Positions 1 to 5,461 of a DNA stretch of 6,255 bases are shown here, piece after piece. This stretch comes from Chloroflexota bacterium. GTDB lineage: Bacteria; Chloroflexota; Dormibacteria; Aeolococcales; Aeolococcaceae. The stretch lies in contig DNAU01000059.1 of NCBI GenBank assembly GCA_003491925.1, positions 1 through 6,255 on the forward strand. Reading direction: 5' to 3'. Made by a program: the position numbers and the translations under genes. The stretch's first letter is position 1, and every line of letters starts with the position of its first letter. The notes below the pieces were generated by a model. That model did not search any database, was not told where the DNA came from, and worked only from the letters and a program-made list of their open reading frames with translations.

Positions 1-403
1 GGCGGGTGAGCCGCTCCAGCTCGTCGCGGCTGAGCCGGCCGGGGTCGACGATCACCCCACCCTTGGCGCCGCCGAAGGGGATCCCGGCGACCGCGCATTT
101 CCAGGTCATCCACATCGACAGGGCCCTGACCTCGTTCAGGGTCACCTGGGGGTGGAAGCGGATCCCCCCCTTGGCGGGACCCCGGTTCACGTTGTGCTGG
201 ACCCGGTAGCCGCGGAAGACCTCGACCGATCCGTCGTCCATTCGGACCGGGAAGTTGACGCTCAGCTCCCGCTGCGGCTCTCGAAGGATCGCCCGTATGC
301 CCGGATCGAGGTGGAGGACGTCGGCCGCGGCGTCGAACTGGCGCTGCGCGTTGAGCCAGGGATCGTCGACCCCGGGCGTAGCCACCACTGTCTCCACGGC
401 CAT
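1..403 (-). CDS. gdhA: Glutamate dehydrogenase (Glu/Leu/Phe/Val dehydrogenase family), N-terminal part, cut by the window edge
   Basis: Only the first 134 residues are present; the gene continues past base 1. The family catalyses reversible NAD(P)-dependent oxidative deamination of glutamate to 2-oxoglutarate and ammonia in the cytoplasm. The translation starts [16 protein letters not shown] and contains the dimerisation and substrate-binding domain: [13 protein letters not shown] (residues 73-85), MWMTWKCAV (97-105) and the family signature [13 protein letters not shown] (109-121). Lys78, Lys102 and Lys114 have the same 24- and 12-residue spacing as the substrate-binding and catalytic lysines known in clostridial GDH (89, 113, 125), so the active-site half seen here is intact. 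The NAD(P)-binding domain lies outside the window, so coenzyme preference cannot be judged. The ATG start is supported by a strong ribosome-binding site six bases upstream. A role for leucine or another amino acid dehydrogenase is possible, but the N-terminal pattern fits glutamate dehydrogenase best. Confidence 0.93.
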   Translation of the reverse strand, partial: MAVETVVATPGVDDPWLNAQRQFDAAADVLHLDPGIRAILREPQRELSVNFPVRMDDGSVEVFRGYRVQHNVNRGPAKGGIRFHPQVTLNEVRALSMWMTWKCAVAGIPFGGAKGGVIVDPGRLSRDELERLTR

Positions 404-655
404 CCTGCTCTCCTCCGCGCAGCACCGACCGCCATCAGGCCGCCGCTGCAGGCTTGTGCGTGCCGACGAAGCCCCCTCACCGTCGTGGGTGGGGCTGCCG
501 GCGACGCGCCGGAGCCCGTGCGGGGGAGACTGCCTGTCCGATCTAAGTCTCTCATCCCGGAGGCTCGTTCGTCTCTCCGAGCATGCCAGCGGACGACGAC
601 GCCCAAGCTCCGGGGCCGGGCCCTCAGGACGGGTGTCTCGGCCACGGGAATGGGG
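404..655 (-). promoter_or_regulatory. Gene-free leader region of glutamate dehydrogenase with strong hairpins
   Basis: I see no convincing protein in this stretch; open frames across it are GC-rich shadows. Read toward gdhA it can fold into at least two hairpins. In the first, 492-517, GGGCT-(bulged G)-CCGGCG pairs with CGCCGG-AGCCC around a 3-base loop, giving 11 pairs with one bulge. In the second, 524-553, the arm ending GAGACT pairs with AGTCTC and its flanks, giving 8 pairs including one G-T, around a 14-base loop. The sequence GTCTCTC (plus strand) occurs twice, at 547-553 and 571-577, so the GAGACT arm has two alternative partners. TTAGAT on the minus strand (542-547) could be a -10 box but has no good -35. 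The layout would suit a leader with control over gdhA, but many hairpins arise by chance at this GC content, and no known riboswitch consensus is recognisable. Confidence 0.35.
410..416 (-). promoter_or_regulatory. Ribosome-binding site of the glutamate dehydrogenase gene
   Basis: On the minus strand GGAGGAG lies 6 bases before the ATG at 403. This near-perfect Shine-Dalgarno sequence fixes the start codon. Confidence 0.8.
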
Positions 656-680
656 CAGGCGCCACGACCACCGGCGCCTG
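656..680 (-). terminator. Terminator-like hairpin between the YciI-family gene and gdhA
   Basis: CAGGCGCC (656-663) and GGCGCCTG (673-680) form a perfect 8-pair stem around a 9-base loop, 54 bases past the stop codon of the YciI-family gene. There is no T-tract, which is common for intrinsic terminators in high-GC actinobacteria. It would end the yciI-like transcript before the gdhA leader. Confidence 0.5.
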
Positions 681-733
681 ACCAGGGCCCGCGGAGGCGC
701 GGTTCAACTGCCGCTCCGCCCGTAGGCGCGCGG

Positions 734-1132
734 TCAGGTCGAGACGGTCTCCGGCATCGGGGCTCTGGGGGTCCCGCCCGCCGCGCCGGTGAGCTGGAGC
801 AGGACGGTGTCGAGGGGGTCGGGCGAGAGCAGGATCGTCCAGCCCTCGATCGCGGTGGTCGTGAGCATCCCGGTCCGCTGCCAGGGATCCTCGCTGAGCC
901 GGTCGCGCACTGCCGCCTCCGAGCGCGCGGCGACGATGAGCAGGACGTCGCGGTCACCCTCGAGCGGACCTCCGAGGAGGACGAGACCATCGTCGACGAG
1001 CGCGTTCATGAAGGCGGCGTGCTCCTTCCACGCCTCCTGCTCGCGCATCGGGCGGCTCCAGTCCCAGGGGCCTCCCCGCTGGTTGCGGACGGCGAAGAGG
1101 TGCAGGGGTGGGGTGGCGGCGACATCGCTCAT
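734..1132 (-). CDS. YciI-family protein (YCII-related domain)
   Basis: This 132-residue protein starts MSDVAATPPLHLFAVRN. The YCII-related fold is a small ferredoxin-like alpha/beta domain often carrying a His-Asp pair; biochemical roles are known for few members, so the substrate is unknown. The diagnostic pattern is REQEAWKEHAAFMNALVDDGLVLLGGPL (split here as residues 30-49 and 50-57), with His38 as the likely conserved histidine. It is followed by the strand VLLIVAA (63-69), RLSEDPW (78-84, Asp82) and the final strand IEGWTIL (95-101). The last 20 residues are a loose tail. Length is normal for the family. GGGAG lies 12 bases before the ATG, a rather long spacing. The gene diverges from a MocR-type regulator remnant, a usual arrangement for a MocR regulator and its target. 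In other genomes such a regulator would be the first candidate to control it, but here the regulator is broken. An open frame continues upstream to 2053, but only as an antisense shadow of the regulator. Confidence 0.8.
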   Translation of the reverse strand: MSDVAATPPLHLFAVRNQRGGPWDWSRPMREQEAWKEHAAFMNALVDDGLVLLGGPLEGDRDVLLIVAARSEAAVRDRLSEDPWQRTGMLTTTAIEGWTILLSPDPLDTVLLQLTGAAGGTPRAPMPETVST

Positions 1133-1219
1133 GGGCGTTGGCTCTCCCGACGTGGTGGGTCGCGTCCTGTCGAGTCTTGCCGCCCGCTGGACCCGCGTAA
1201 AGTGCCAGTTCGATGCCAG
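1133..1219. promoter_or_regulatory. Divergent promoter region between the YciI-family gene and the MocR remnant, with a TGCCAG direct repeat
   Basis: This 87-base gap should hold the yciI-like promoter and formerly the start of the MocR gene. TGCCAG occurs twice, at 1203-1208 and 1214-1219, with an 11-base period, placing both copies on the same helix face. MocR regulators such as GabR and PdxR are known to bind short direct repeats. Because the second copy abuts the point where MocR homology begins, it could instead mark a deletion junction. I see no clear -35/-10 pair. Confidence 0.25.
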
Positions 1220-2456
1220 GCGAGCCTCGGCGTCTCCCGAGGCGTGGTGACCGATGCGTACGACCAGCTGTCGGCCCAGGGCTTCCTGATCACCCGCGTG
1301 AAGGCGACCCCACTGGTCGGTGCGGTCGCAAGGCCGCCGGCGCCGGCGACGGCCAGGCCTCCGGCGCCTCCGCCCCGATTCGATCTCTCCCCGAGCACGC
1401 CGGAGATCGCCCTCTTCCCCGCGCGTGACTGGACGGAGGCACTGGTCGGAGCGATCCGAGCGGCACCGGTCTCCGCCCTCGGCTATGGCAGCCCGCGCGG
1501 TGAGCCCGCGCTCCGGGAGGTGCTCGCCGATCACCTGGGGCGCACCCGGGGCGTGGTCGCCGATCCGGAGCGGATCGTCATCCTCAACGGGGCCGCCCAG
1601 GGTGTCATCCTGCTGGCCCACGCGCTGAGCGGCGCGGGAGCCACGCGGGTCGCCGTGGAGGACCCGTCGCTGGTGAGCCAGCCGCACCGGTTGCGGATGA
1701 GCGGGCTGGAGGTGGCTGGCCAGCCGGTCGACGCCGAGGGCGTGACCCTGGACGGGCTCGCGGCCGACGCCGTGCTGGTCACCCCCGCCCACCAGTTCCC
1801 CACCGGAGCCGTCCTCAGCGGTCCGCGCCGCCGGGACCTGCTCACCTGGGCCCGGCAGCATGACGCGCTGATCGTCGAGGACGACTACGACGCGGAGTTC
1901 CGCTACGACCGGGAGCCGGTGCCGGCTCTGCAGGGCCTCGATCCCGACCGGGTCGCCTACCTCGGGACGGCCTCCAAGACCCTGGCGCCGGCGCTCCGGC
2001 TGGGATGGCTGCTGCTCCCCGCCCTCGCCGGCGAGGCGGAGGCGGTCAAGCACCTCCTCGACGTCTGCTCACCGGCGCTGGAGCAGCTCGCCCTGGCCCG
2101 CCTGCTGACCAGCGGTGCGTAGCGACCGGCACATCCGGCAGATGCGCGCCGTCTACCGGTGGCGCCGCGTTGCCCTGCTCCGGGCGGTGGAGCGGCACCT
2201 CCCCGGCCTGACCGTCGCCGGGGTCGTGGCGGGGATCCACGGCGTGGTCTGGCTGCCCGCGGGCGTCGACGACCGGCGGGTCGCCGCGGAGGCGGAATGG
2301 GAAGGGGTCCGCGTCGCCCCCATCTCCCAGTTCCGCATCGCGCGCCCCTCCCCTCCCGGCCTGGCGCTGGGTTACGGTCGGGTCACCGAGCCCGCCCTCG
2401 ACGACGCCGTCGCGGCGCTGGCCCGGGCCGTGCGCCACGCCAGGAGCCATGCATGA
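1220..2456 (+). pseudogene. MocR-type regulator (GntR-like winged helix plus aminotransferase fold), 5' truncated and frameshifted
   Basis: MocR proteins join a GntR-type winged helix to a PLP-binding fold type I domain and regulate genes of PLP, amino acid or amine metabolism. Homology begins abruptly at ASLGVSRGVVTDAYDQLSAQGFLITR, which is the second half of the winged helix; roughly the first 50 residues are missing in all three plus frames. The aminotransferase domain then reads well: YGSPRGEPALREVLADHLG, ILNGAAQGV, TPAHQFPTGAVLS, VEDDYDAEFRYDREPVPALQG and GTASKTLAPALRLGWLLLP, with the PLP lysine codon at 1976-1978. The frame stops at TAG 2120-2122 inside LLTSGA, while the family continues with YDRH. 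Removing the G at 2122 restores TAC GAC CGG CAC and joins the second frame (DRHIRQMRAVYRWRR to LALGYGRVTEPAL), ending at TGA 2454-2456. The gene is therefore damaged twice. The 2122 lesion alone could be a sequencing error, but the missing 5' end is harder to explain that way. Its end overlaps the aminotransferase start by ATGA. Confidence 0.82.
2442..2446 (+). promoter_or_regulatory. Ribosome-binding site of the aminotransferase gene
   Basis: AGGAG lies 6 bases before the ATG at 2453, inside the final codons of the MocR remnant. It chooses this ATG over the ATG at 2449, which is in another frame and gives no recognisable protein. Confidence 0.7.
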
Positions 2457-3583
2457 ACCTGCCCCCGTTTCGGATCGAGAGGTACTACGAGCGGTACGAG
2501 TTCACGACCCGGTACATGCTCTCCAGCAGCGACTGCGAGTCGCGATCGATCGGGGATCTGCTCGACCTCGAGCCGGACGCCCGTGACCGGATGCTGGGGC
2601 TGCGCCTCGGCTACACCGAGTCGGCGGGAGCGCCGGACCTGCGCCGGGCGATCGCCGCCGCCTACGACACCATCGACCCCGACGAGGTGGTCGTCGCCAC
2701 CTGCGCCGAGGAGGCGATCTTCCTCGTGTACCACGCGCTCCTCGGCCCGGGCGACCGCGCGCTCGTCGAGACCCCCTGCTACGAGTCGGCCCTGCAGCTC
2801 GCCCGGAGCACAGGTGCGGAGGTGGCCGAGTGGCACCGCGCCTTCGTGCAGGGCTGGGCGTACGACCTCGACGCGCTCGGCCGGCGGCTGACGCCGGGCA
2901 CCCGCCTCCTCTACGTCAACCAGCCGCACAACCCGACCGGGACCCTGATGGGCGCTTCGACCTTCGAGAGCCTGATCGGGATGGTGCAGGAGCGGGGGAT
3001 CCGGCTCTTCTCCGACGAGGTCTATCGCGGTCTCGAATACGCTCCCGGTGACCGCCTCCCCGCCGCCTGCGACCGCGACCGGCGAGCGGTCTCGCTGGGG
3101 AGCGTCTCCAAGAGCTACGGGCTCCCCGGACTGCGCATCGGCTGGATCGCCTCCCACGACGAGGCGCTGCGGCGGAGGGTGATCGACCTCAAGCACTACA
3201 CGACGATCTGCGCCAGCGCTCCCAGCGAGGCGCTCGCCGCGCTCGCCCTGAGCCACGGGCCGGAACTGCTGGACCGCAACCGGGAGCTCGTCCGCGCCAA
3301 CCTGGACCTCCTCGACGGCTTCCTCGCCCGCCACGCGGCGACCTTCGACTGGGTGCGCCCGCTGGCGGGCCCGATCGGCTTCCCGCGGGTGACCGGAGCC
3401 GGCGACGTCGACGCCCTCTGCGCGCGCCTCGCGGCGGCCGGGGTCCTCCTCCTCCCCGGGTCGGTGTACGAGGAACCCGACCACGTCCGGCTCGGCTTCG
3501 GCCGGGCCAACCTTCCGGAGGCGCTGGCCGTGCTCGAGACGGCGCTGGCGGGGAGCGCCTCAGGCCCCGCCGCCGGCGGCTGA
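2453..3583 (+). CDS. Class I/II PLP-dependent aminotransferase, capreomycidine-synthase-like pattern
   Basis: This intact 376-residue fold type I enzyme is expected to be cytoplasmic and to transfer an amino group, or carry out another PLP reaction, on an unknown amino acid. The expected residues are present: Tyr110 (PCYESA, ring stacking), Asn160 (HNPTG), Asp188 and Tyr191 (FSDEVYRG), Lys220 (SLGSVSKSYGLPGLR, the Schiff-base lysine), Arg228 (phosphate contact) and Arg346 (DHVRLGFGRANLP, carboxylate-binding arginine). The N-terminus (PPFRIERYYERYEFTTRYMLSSSDCES) and the LGYTESAGAPDLR block are distinctive. The order of motifs resembles VioD-type capreomycidine synthases from memory, but no peptide-antibiotic genes are nearby, so I do not assign that reaction. 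The start is set by AGGAG and a 4-base ATGA overlap with the MocR remnant, implying ancestral translational coupling. With that regulator frameshifted, expression must depend on reinitiation or another promoter. The 3' end overlaps the DinB-family gene by 24 bases. Confidence 0.9.
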   Translation: MNLPPFRIERYYERYEFTTRYMLSSSDCESRSIGDLLDLEPDARDRMLGLRLGYTESAGAPDLRRAIAAAYDTIDPDEVVVATCAEEAIFLVYHALLGPGDRALVETPCYESALQLARSTGAEVAEWHRAFVQGWAYDLDALGRRLTPGTRLLYVNQPHNPTGTLMGASTFESLIGMVQERGIRLFSDEVYRGLEYAPGDRLPAACDRDRRAVSLGSVSKSYGLPGLRIGWIASHDEALRRRVIDLKHYTTICASAPSEALAALALSHGPELLDRNRELVRANLDLLDGFLARHAATFDWVRPLAGPIGFPRVTGAGDVDALCARLAAAGVLLLPGSVYEEPDHVRLGFGRANLPEALAVLETALAGSASGPAAGG

Positions 3584-3589
3584 GGGGCC
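3558..3589. terminator. Dyad at the convergent gene ends, possible bidirectional terminator
   Basis: CCTCAG (3558-3563) mirrors CTGAGG (3580-3585), and GGCCCC (3563-3568) mirrors GGGGCC (3584-3589), around a GCCGCCGGCGGC core. Each arm of the first pair contains one gene's stop codon (TCA at 3560-3562 for the minus gene, TGA at 3581-3583 for the plus gene). A GC-rich stem without a T-tract exactly at two convergent stops fits a shared terminator. Alternative foldings are possible. Confidence 0.4.
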
Positions 3590-4168
3590 GGCCTCGCGCG
3601 CCACCCGCTCCAGCCGGTCGCGGTACTCCGCCCACCACAGCGCATTCGACGTCGCCATGTTGTCCCGGTCGGCCCGCATCCCGACCGCACCGTCGATGAG
3701 CTCGCGGACGATGTCGGCGTGCCCGGCGTGCCGGTTGGTCTCGGCGACCATGTGGACCAGGATCCGGTGCAGCGTGACCTCGCTGCGCTCGTCCGGCCAC
3801 CAGGGCACGTGCCCGATCGCCTCCAGCCCCAGCGCGTCGATGGTGGCGTCGGCGTGCGCCCACACCCTCTGGTACAGCCCCACGATCATCGCGCGCGGCT
3901 CGCTGGCGGTCGCCCACATGTCATCGTTCAGCGGAGCGTCCACCGCGAACCAGGGCAACGACTCGCCGAACGGCCGCCCGAAGGTCTCGCCGAAGTACCC
4001 GGCCTCGCAGCCGGCGAGGTGCTTGACCATGCCCAGCAGGTTGGTCCCGGTCGGCACCAGGGGGCGCCGGACGTCGTACTCCGACAGGCCGTCGAGCTTC
4101 CAGAGCATCACCTCGCGGGCCTGCTGGAGATAGCGGTGGAGCGTCGCCTTGGGATCGAGGTCGGGCAT
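3560..4168 (-). CDS. DinB-family protein (DUF664 type)
   Basis: This 202-residue protein, starting MPDLDPKATLHRYLQQARE, belongs to the DinB/YfiT four-helix-bundle superfamily. Members bind a divalent metal through three histidines, and some are thiol-dependent transferases for mycothiol or bacillithiol; the actual reaction here is unknown. The pattern is clear: LLGMVKHLAGCEAGYFGETFGR (from residue 44, His50), VTLHRILVHMVAETNRHAGH (131-150) with His139 and His147 as likely ligands, and then ADIVRELIDG. The middle WWPDE segment (123-127) is typical of the DUF664 branch. Length is normal. The ATG at 4168 was chosen because the DinB helix begins there; upstream in-frame sequence lies inside the DUF998 gene. 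GAGAG lies 10 bases before the start, a weak site. The gene starts 5 bases after the DUF998 stop, so it is probably the last gene of the marR operon. The C-terminus is Gly/Ala-rich because it runs through the terminal dyad. Confidence 0.85.
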   Translation of the reverse strand: MPDLDPKATLHRYLQQAREVMLWKLDGLSEYDVRRPLVPTGTNLLGMVKHLAGCEAGYFGETFGRPFGESLPWFAVDAPLNDDMWATASEPRAMIVGLYQRVWAHADATIDALGLEAIGHVPWWPDERSEVTLHRILVHMVAETNRHAGHADIVRELIDGAVGMRADRDNMATSNALWWAEYRDRLERVAREAGPSAAGGGA

Positions 4169-4173
4169 GGTGA

Positions 4174-4935
4174 TCAGTCTCTCATTGGGGGAGGCGTCTG
4201 AGAAGACGGCTCCCGGCGACGTCGGCGGCGTGATGGCCGATCTGCGCTCAGCCCGTGCTCCACGCCGGAGGTGCGGATGAGGGTCACCGCGACCACGGCG
4301 AGCCACAGCTGGCAGACGACCACCAGAGCCCTCTCGACGAGGCCCGGCCAGATTCCGGTCAGCAACGCCAGGGCCAGCAGCCCGTATCCGGCGAGGGCCA
4401 CGACCCCCGCCACCCAAAGCAGCCGGACGAGGGCGCCCCAGTGCGGCAGCGGGGTCAGCAGTCCCGCCAGCTGGAGGGGGGTGATCGCGAGCATCCAGAG
4501 GGCGGCTCCGCTCAGGATGGCATCAGTCAGGCCCCCGGCACTGAGCAGCTGGCTGGTCGCGGTGCATCCCGGAGCCGACAGCTGGCAGGGGATCTGCGGG
4601 AAGGAGTTGCCGAGGGCGAGGCCGGAGAGGCCGATGGCCCAGGGTGCGACCCGGACGGCTCCGGCCCACGCCGGGCGCAGGCCGAACACGGCGAAGCCGA
4701 AGATGCCGAGACCCCCGACGGCGAAGCAGACGACGGGGAACCAGGCATGCGGCGCGGTGGCCGCCTGCAGGTCGCTGACGGTGTCGGTCAGCGGGCTGTA
4801 TCGCGGCCCCTGCCAGGTCTCGGCGACCACCCAGCCGGCCGCGAAGGCCACCTGCGCCAGCAGGCCGACGACTCCCCAGGTGAGTGCACCGCGCCGGCGC
4901 GGTTTCTCGAGTGCCGCGGTGGTCATCCCGGCCAT
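4174..4935 (-). CDS. DUF998 family six-helix membrane protein
   Basis: From the ATG at 4935 this encodes 253 residues; the ATG at 4926 would give 250. It has no assigned reaction. Six hydrophobic segments lie at about residues 18-38, 64-86, 94-112, 134-160, 168-194 and 200-220, so it should be an integral cytoplasmic-membrane protein. The DUF998 hallmarks are the YSPLTDTVSDLQA loop after helix 1 (46-58) and the FPQIPCQLSAPGC loop (112-124). Cys117 and Cys124 are placed to form an extracytoplasmic disulfide. The tail is strongly basic (RRRRRR, 236-241), consistent with a cytoplasmic C-terminus by the positive-inside rule. Upstream, AGGAGG (4956-4961) is 20 bases from the ATG at 4935 and 29 from that at 4926, unusually far. 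A 6-codon frame at the better distance ends in an ATGA overlap with the 4926 ATG, which may be the true start. It lies between the methyltransferase-like and DinB genes in one operon. Confidence 0.82.
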   Translation of the reverse strand: MAGMTTAALEKPRRRGALTWGVVGLLAQVAFAAGWVVAETWQGPRYSPLTDTVSDLQAATAPHAWFPVVCFAVGGLGIFGFAVFGLRPAWAGAVRVAPWAIGLSGLALGNSFPQIPCQLSAPGCTATSQLLSAGGLTDAILSGAALWMLAITPLQLAGLLTPLPHWGALVRLLWVAGVVALAGYGLLALALLTGIWPGLVERALVVVCQLWLAVVAVTLIRTSGVEHGLSADRPSRRRRRREPSSQTPPPMRD

Positions 4936-4943
4936 CGGGTCAT
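4923..4943 (-). CDS. Possible six-codon leader ORF coupled to the DUF998 gene
   Basis: ATG at 4943 opens a frame encoding MTRWPG, ending at TGA 4925-4923. Its ATG is 12 bases from AGGAGG (4956-4961), closer than either DUF998 start. Its stop overlaps the ATG at 4926 as ATGA. Ribosomes could load here and re-start on DUF998. This is only a positional argument; chance occurrence is quite possible. Confidence 0.15.
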   Translation of the reverse strand: MTRWPG

Positions 4944-4967
4944 CCGGTGTCGCCGCCTCCTGCGGGC

Positions 4968-5461
4968 TCAGATCCAGCGGCGCACCCGGGCGCGGTACAC
5001 CTCATACGCCGGGCCGAAGGCGCACAGCGAGGCCTCCTCGACGGGGATCACGAACCAGTTGACGTAGCCGACGGTGAGCGCCAGGAACAGGAGCGGCCAG
5101 GCGAGGATCAGCATCCCCTGCTCGCCGAGGTAGGCGAGCACCAGCCCCAGGTACATGGGGTTGCGGGTGAAGCGGTACGGGCCGGTGGTGACCAGACGGT
5201 TCGGGGCCTCGCCCGGGGTGGTGGTGGTCCTCAGCCGCTGGAAGATACCAGCCCCCATCCGGCGACCACGGCACCCGTGACGAAGAGCACAGCGCCCGCG
5301 ATCATCACCAGCGGGGAGAGCGACGCGGAGGCCGAGCTCAGCGGGAGGAGGAACTGCACACCGACGCCGAGGAGGAAGGCGAGGACGAACACCCAGGGCA
5401 CCGGCATGTGCAGGAAGGGCCGCCGCGTGGTCGCGGCGGGGCTCTCGAAGGTCTTGCTCAC
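4968..5461 (-). pseudogene. Isoprenylcysteine carboxyl methyltransferase-like membrane protein, disrupted by a one-base frameshift
   Basis: Two overlapping minus frames together give a protein of about 164 residues. The first starts at GTG 5461 (MSKTFESPAATTRRPFLHM), has two membrane helices (about residues 22-42 and 51-71) and runs to VAGWGLV, then reads SSSG and stops at 5231. The second frame continues FQRLRTTTTPGEAPNRLVTTGPYRFTRNPMYLGL, two more hydrophobic segments, and PVEEASLCAFGPAYEVYRARVRRWI, ending at TGA 4970-4968. GPYRFTRNPMYLG and the EE...Y..YRARVRRW end are the S-adenosylmethionine-binding features of the ICMT/PEMT-like membrane methyltransferases. One extra base near 5244-5246 would restore WGLV-x-FQRLR, matching the spacing usual in the family, so a single-base deletion or a sequencing error explains the break. 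Homologues of this kind are widespread in bacteria and their substrates are mostly unknown. GGAGGAG (5470-5476) is 8 bases before the GTG, and GTGA overlaps the marR stop, indicating translational coupling. Confidence 0.82.

Noticed and set aside
520..580. Glycine riboswitch suggested by repeated GAGAGAC/CTCTC elements before gdhA
   Set aside because: The conserved core between the CTCTC elements is absent, and the arrangement of the arms does not match the family.
152..1219. Plus-strand frame fused in front of the MocR remnant
   Set aside because: It runs antisense through glutamate dehydrogenase and the YciI-family gene, shows no domain, and does not supply the missing winged-helix residues.
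734..2053. A 439-codon minus-strand frame extending the YciI-family protein upstream
   Set aside because: Only the last 132 codons match a family. The rest is antisense to clear MocR coding sequence and is low-complexity Arg/Gly-rich shadow.
2115..2126. Programmed +1 frameshift at the TAG in the MocR gene
   Set aside because: There is no Shine-Dalgarno-like stimulator or slippery codon like that of prfB, and the gene also lacks its 5' end, so mutation or a sequencing error is simpler.
2372..3484. A 370-codon minus-strand frame opposite the aminotransferase
   Set aside because: It mirrors codon bias of the real gene in very GC-rich DNA; no motif is recognisable, and the plus strand has a complete set of PLP motifs.
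4255..5067. Two long plus-strand frames opposite the DUF998 and methyltransferase genes
   Set aside because: Their translations are polar and low-complexity with no motif, while the minus strand gives coherent membrane helices.
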